Source of the DNA: Apricaphanius iberus
Lineage: Eukaryota; Chordata; Actinopteri; Cyprinodontiformes; Aphaniidae
Length of the DNA stretch: 64,000 bases
Assembly: GCA_028564705.1 (NCBI GenBank)
Contig: JAPXFQ010000078.1
Coordinates: forward strand, 2,294,001-2,358,000
Direction: 5' to 3'
Part shown: one piece after another, positions 61,001-64,000 of the stretch
Position numbering within the stretch: position 1 is the stretch's first letter
How the letters are laid out: each line of letters begins with the position of its first letter
Position numbers and translations under genes: made by a program
The notes under the pieces: generated by a model
The model's input: only the letters and a program-made list of their open reading frames with translations
What the model was told of the DNA's origin: nothing
Database searches by the model: none

Positions 61001-62578
61001 TCTTCACCAGAATTTCATGTTATGTTGAAAAACCCAGTGTCTACCCTTTTTTTTTTTTAAGCTAATTTACAGTGTAAAAAAAAAAAAAGTATTGTATTTT
61101 AGAGGCCATGACCTTTTAACAAGGTTCTCAGGATTGTTGAAGTGAAACAGACCCACAGCATCAAACCACCACTACATTTAGCATAGCATGGTTTCCTCTA
61201 AATGTTTCTCAGTTTGTTCTACTTCTGATGTGAAATTACCCAATTATAAACGTGTAAAATGTATTATGCTAGAACTGAAAAGCGACAGTTCTTTTTATCA
61301 GTGATTTTTTTTTTCTTCTGCGCGTTCTGCTCGCTTTCAGTGTTGGCAGAATACATCTCGGTCCTCTTCCAGCTCACGCTGTTTGAAGCTTTAAAGTTGT
61401 TGCAGCTGTGGGAGTAGCTAGGTTTCTTGTAGACATTATAGTGAGCAGTGAAGTCTTAACGAGCATTATCAATTTTTGTAGTTTCTCGTCTTTTCTATTT
61501 TGAAGAGTAGGGACAGGAACCTGGCCTCTGTCGTCTCATATTCAGACTCCAGGGAGGCAAAGTTTCGGCTCACCCAACAAATGTACTCAAGTTAAAGGCA
61601 GTTTTTCTACCATTTGTATTGTGAAATTATGCAACTCCATTGAAAGATAAATTCGTTTTTTTACACCTCTTTAGCAGAGCTGTGAGTAAACGGGTGGCAC
61701 AAAAATAAACACAAAAGCATAGCCATATTAGTGAACGAACAGTGAGCCCCAATCAGATGTGACAGCTCTGTGTTAAATCATAAAAATCGTCTGCATGATC
61801 TATCCCGTCTCCATTTCATGTTTCCTACCCCTTCTCATCATGCATGCTCTCCTTTTGTTGTAAATGTTAAAATGGCCTTTCGGTGTTGTCCTCCATATTG
61901 CTTTTTTTTTTTCTTCTTTCCTTTGCGTTCCTCAAAACATGAATGCGATGGACCTGTGTAGCTTCTTAGAGTGGTGAATGACTCCAGTTCCCATTGTGGT
62001 CATGGATCTATAAGAGGGGTGTGATGTTTATCATATGACACTGTGGAAATCCCAGCTTGCATGCTTTTTGTCTTTTTCACCCACTTCAGCTCGTTGCTTT
62101 TATCCCCATCATGTGTCTCCGTGAAATGAATGATGAAAAAAACTTCCTAGGGGGATAAAAGATGTCACTTGTGGATTGGATGGGTTATTCCCCCCCCCCC
62201 CCCATCCCCACATTCAATGAAAAGTGGATTTCTTTGGCAGCTGCCCCTTTAGTGTCAGAGATGATTGTCTGTCAGTGAAAGATAAACATGACCTTTGTGA
62301 AAATTGACATTTTGGGTCCTTTTAGAATACCCGGTGACGACTCAAAATGTCCACTTTGAAAAAGATTATCCACCCAATGTGTCCTGTTTGTTTTTTTCTG
62401 TGTTTTTTTTTTTTTTTTACTCTGTTTCATGGAGCAGTATCCAACGGAGGAAGACATGATAGAGTGGGCAAAGCGCGAGAGCGAGCGAGAGGAAAAGGAG
62501 CGACTAGCAAGGCTCACCCAGCAGGAGCAAGAGGACCTGGAGCTCGCCATCGCTCTAAGCAAGTCTGAACTCTCCTGA
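30588..62578 (+). CDS. eps15: EPS15 endocytic adaptor (25 exons)
   Basis: Scaffold of clathrin-coated pits that binds AP-2 and ubiquitinated cargo. Coding exons: 30588-30614, 36047-36088, 36694-36783, 36886-36933, 38457-38552, 38680-38739, 39003-39128, 39864-39923, 40336-40566, 40842-40987, 41408-41564, 42146-42225, 49156-49228, 51766-51927, 52076-52273, 52433-52822, 52973-53056, 55174-55336, 55479-55523, 55610-56016, 57460-57529, 57647-57717, 58769-58904, 58990-59195 and 62438-62578. All phases join, giving about 1102 residues. There are three EH domains (about 10-105, 122-215, 261-350; Ca-loop pieces [13 protein letters not shown] and [10 protein letters not shown]), a coiled coil (about 380-590), an acidic stretch (about 600-690), about 15 DPF motifs for the AP-2 alpha appendage, a proline run ([19 protein letters not shown]) and C-terminal UIMs ([30 protein letters not shown]). 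HDTSSPLL and [11 protein letters not shown] favour EPS15 over EPS15L1. Human EPS15 is 896 residues. Confidence 0.95.
30615..36046 (+). other. eps15 intron 1 (5.4 kb)
   Basis: CpG-rich at its 5' end, then AT-rich. A short (CA)n run lies at 32700-32717. No further exon or clear repeat recognised. Confidence 0.6.
36934..38456 (+). other. eps15 intron 4 (1.5 kb)
   Basis: AT-rich, no exon or classified repeat recognised. Confidence 0.55.
42240..43080 (-). mobile_element. PIF/Harbinger-like remnant
   Basis: The left end GGGGCCTGTTTCATGAAGCA (42241-42260) matches the start of fish Harbinger-type MITEs as I remember them. At 43065-42865 on the minus strand a frame reads [15 protein letters not shown] then [15 protein letters not shown], typical of the Myb/SANT-like protein of Harbinger elements. 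No matching right terminus was found, so it is truncated or rearranged. Confidence 0.55.
44574..45155. mobile_element. Non-autonomous element with inverted terminal repeats
   Basis: Left arm from about 44574 (aataaatggagctgtaaaag ... ttattttctggtcc) is matched by the reverse complement of the right arm ending about 45155 (ggaccagaaa at 45111-45120, then ataacttttatcgctccatt). Arms share about 35-40 bases with scattered mismatches. The core has no coding frame. Superfamily unknown. Confidence 0.6.
47940..48295 (-). repeat. tRNA-derived SINE
   Basis: Read on the minus strand from 48290, A-box-like TGGCACAGCTGGT (48273-48286) is followed about 33 bases later by a B-box-like GGGTTTGATTCC (48230-48241), as in a tRNA head. 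The body continues with 'gaaactccacacagaaagg', a phrase typical of fish SINE bodies. Left end approximate. Confidence 0.6.
49980..51150. repeat. Fragments of a recurrent fish interspersed repeat in eps15 intron 13
   Basis: Two parts: about 49980-50160 ('gccacagatcctagattgaa', 'gtaggtctggaccttgactg') and about 50640-51150 ('gaaggtgaactttaaccctt'-like text, 'tttgatccagctttgctgtc'). Both recall the family seen at 1815-2130 and 18420-18640. Degraded; minus-strand frames in it are not genes. Confidence 0.45.
53416..53430 (+). promoter_or_regulatory. CTCF-like motif in eps15 intron 17
   Basis: CCGGTAGGGGGCAGT resembles CCANNAGGGGGCRSY. Intronic, motif only. Confidence 0.25.
54200..54360 (-). repeat. 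Degraded tRNA-derived SINE in eps15 intron 17
   Basis: On the minus strand 'tggctcgatcagtaagg' (A-box-like, about 54333-54349) precedes 'gtttgattcc' (B box, 54312-54321). 'aagtgccttgcgcaggggcacatc' text, quoted in part, is common in fish SINEs. The rest of this intron (53057-55173) is AT-rich. Confidence 0.5.
57023..57354. mobile_element. hAT-like MITE with intact target-site duplication
   Basis: 332 bp with ends TAGGGATGTACCGATA and TATTGTTGCAACCCTA (inverted, imperfect), flanked on both sides by GAGATTAT (57015-57022 and 57355-57362), an 8-bp direct repeat typical of hAT insertion. Interior words such as 'accgatac' and 'tatcggtattgg' recur. It lies in eps15 intron 20 (56017-57459) in no exon. 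Confidence 0.85.
59196..62437 (+). other. eps15 intron 24 (3.2 kb)
   Basis: AT-rich with runs of C (62191-62204) and T. AATAAA at 60543-60548 is a possible intronic poly(A) signal. No additional exon recognised. Confidence 0.5.
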
Positions 62579-63620
62579 GGAGGCTGCTCCCCTCAGTTGG
62601 GCTGGCGCTGCACAGCCTGACCAGGCCCAGAAAGCACCAAAGCGACATTGGGGACATGCACAGATCCGATCCCCCACCCCCCCCACCCCCACCCCCCCAT
62701 GCAGAGACTTTGAACTTTTCGGCGCCCCTTTTCCCTCCTCGACTGCTCACTGTTCTCACATCACAGTAAAATGTTTCTCCATTCTGTTTGTTTGACTAAA
62801 GGAGAAGATCAGGAGTAAGAGACATGGAATAAAGGGAGAAGGAAACAAAAAAACTAATCTTGACTGCTACAAGCTCCACTTTAAGCCTTCAGTATCTAAC
62901 TTATTTAAACATGCACTCAAACCTAGACTAAAACTTTCCACTTTCTGTCGCTTACAACACTACTCCTCTTTAATAAATCTCCGTTTTTTTTTAGGAAGGA
63001 TTTAAGTTTAACATTTTTCAGCAAAAAGATGCAGTTAGAACAATTGAGGTTTTACTGAACAAAATGTAGCCTTTCTATATCTGTTAATCTGCTCTTTTAA
63101 ACTGAGCGACCATGTATTGCCCTAGAGATCCGATCAATTTTTTTCTGTTGAACTTTACTAAATGTATACCTTGAAGTCCGGTGAAATGTAAACTGCATGT
63201 GCAACAAAAGGGAAAAAAAGGTCCATATTTGTATTCTGCAGGAGATAGTTTTATTTTTTCACCCACCTAAACACTTGTTTTTTTTATGTTAGAACGTAGC
63301 GAATAAATCTCCTTCCTTTAGGTGAGATTACCTTGAATGGCATTAAAATTTCAGCGCACACTACAGTGGGGTTTGCTGAATCCTGAAAACAATTTTTTTA
63401 TAGAAATGTAATTATTCTTACCTGATTAGGCATAGTTTTATAAATGGTAGAAACATTTCATAAATGTGTCATTATTGTAGCCCCCCCCCCCCCCTAAAGT
63501 TAGACACAAAAGGTTTGGATGCTGATTCATTTAAATTTCACACATTTCCGCATTGTTGGGTTAATTTTTGTCTACCAGTCCCTTAGATTTGCTTAATAAA
63601 ACTGATCTTCCCAAGGAAAC
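62579..63620 (+). other. eps15 3' UTR
   Basis: Follows the TGA at 62576-62578. AATAAA at 62828-62833, 62972-62977, 63302-63307 and 63595-63600; which are used cannot be told. C runs at about 62670-62700 and 63481-63494. Confidence 0.5.
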
Positions 63621-64000
63621 GTCTAAAACTATCCTCTTTAAATGGAAAGTGTGTTATGATGATCAATTTTCTTTTTATCTCACATTTGGTCAGACGTCCA
63701 AGCTTTGCTGTCGTCTGTCTTTACTCTTGGCGTTTCTGTGCATATTCCAGGATGTTTTTCAGGAGACTTTTCCTCCTTCATATCCCATCAGTCGTTGCAG
63801 CTCGCTGAATTCGGTCTTACATAGATTCAAAGCCAAGCAGATCTTTCTCCGAGTGTTGCATTTTTCTGCCTCTGAGAATTTTACTCACCACTTCCAGCTG
63901 CGCCAATAACGCCTCGCATTGCACTCCATCCTCATGTCTTCTCATAGCCACACTAACAGCTGCCTGACCTATTTTATTGTGTGTTTTCTCACAGAAGAGG
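63621..64000. other. Downstream edge of the window
   Basis: No gene recognised. 'ttttctcacag' before the final 'aagagg' (63985-64000) is a good splice acceptor, possibly the start of an exon of the next gene or a distal eps15 exon. Confidence 0.3.

Noticed and set aside
62185..62205. Poly-C run, and similar ones at 17818 and 63481
   Set aside because: Simple homopolymers; length may be affected by sequencing and no function is supported.
1..64000. CRISPR arrays, phage genes or bacterial operons
   Set aside because: No regularly spaced repeats or prokaryotic genes; the window is vertebrate.

Overview
The window is nuclear DNA from a vertebrate, almost certainly a teleost fish. Genes are split into short exons with GT/AG introns, the intergenic DNA is AT-rich, and remnants of Tc1, hAT-like, PIF/Harbinger, LINE and tRNA-derived SINE repeats typical of fish are scattered throughout. 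No bacterial-style operons, CRISPR arrays or intact mobile elements were seen. The species cannot be named from the sequence alone.

Five genes lie on the + strand, one after another. (1) The last three coding exons and the 3' UTR of an oxysterol-binding-protein-like gene (osbpl9; 761-2424, UTR to about 3850). (2) A GAS5-type 5'TOP small-nucleolar-RNA host gene (about 5343-9060): twelve tiny non-coding exons whose introns carry ten box C/D snoRNAs. Nine can be matched by guide sequence to SNORD74, 75, 76, 79, 77, 80, 44, 78 and 47, and one (8164-8231) could not be assigned. (3) A complete six-exon torsin AAA+ ATPase (11405-17000; best fit torsin-3A). (4) A complete nine-exon calreticulin ending in KDEL (20638-26113), with a perfect ER-stress-response element 282 bases upstream of its ATG. 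(5) A complete 25-exon EPS15 endocytic adaptor (30588-62578) with three EH domains, a coiled coil, about 15 DPF motifs and two UIMs.

osbpl9, calreticulin and eps15 are neighbours in mammals (EPS15 - CALR4 - OSBPL9, human 1p32). GAS5 and TOR3A lie on human 1q25. The window therefore combines an ancient neighbourhood with two genes that are elsewhere in human. Calreticulin and torsin both act in the ER lumen; GAS5 supplies rRNA 2'-O-methylation guides; OSBPL9 and EPS15 act in lipid transfer and clathrin endocytosis. No functional operon-like link is implied.

The rest is introns and intergenic DNA. The notable structures are a 57023-57354 MITE with a perfect 8-bp target-site duplication, a long foldback at 14441-14703, a terminal-inverted-repeat element at about 44574-45155, a decayed Tc1 element (28148-29655) with a nested hAT-like MITE (28732-28953), and several pieces of one recurrent fish repeat. 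Exon boundaries below were placed by reading frame plus GT/AG sites and were not checked against transcripts.
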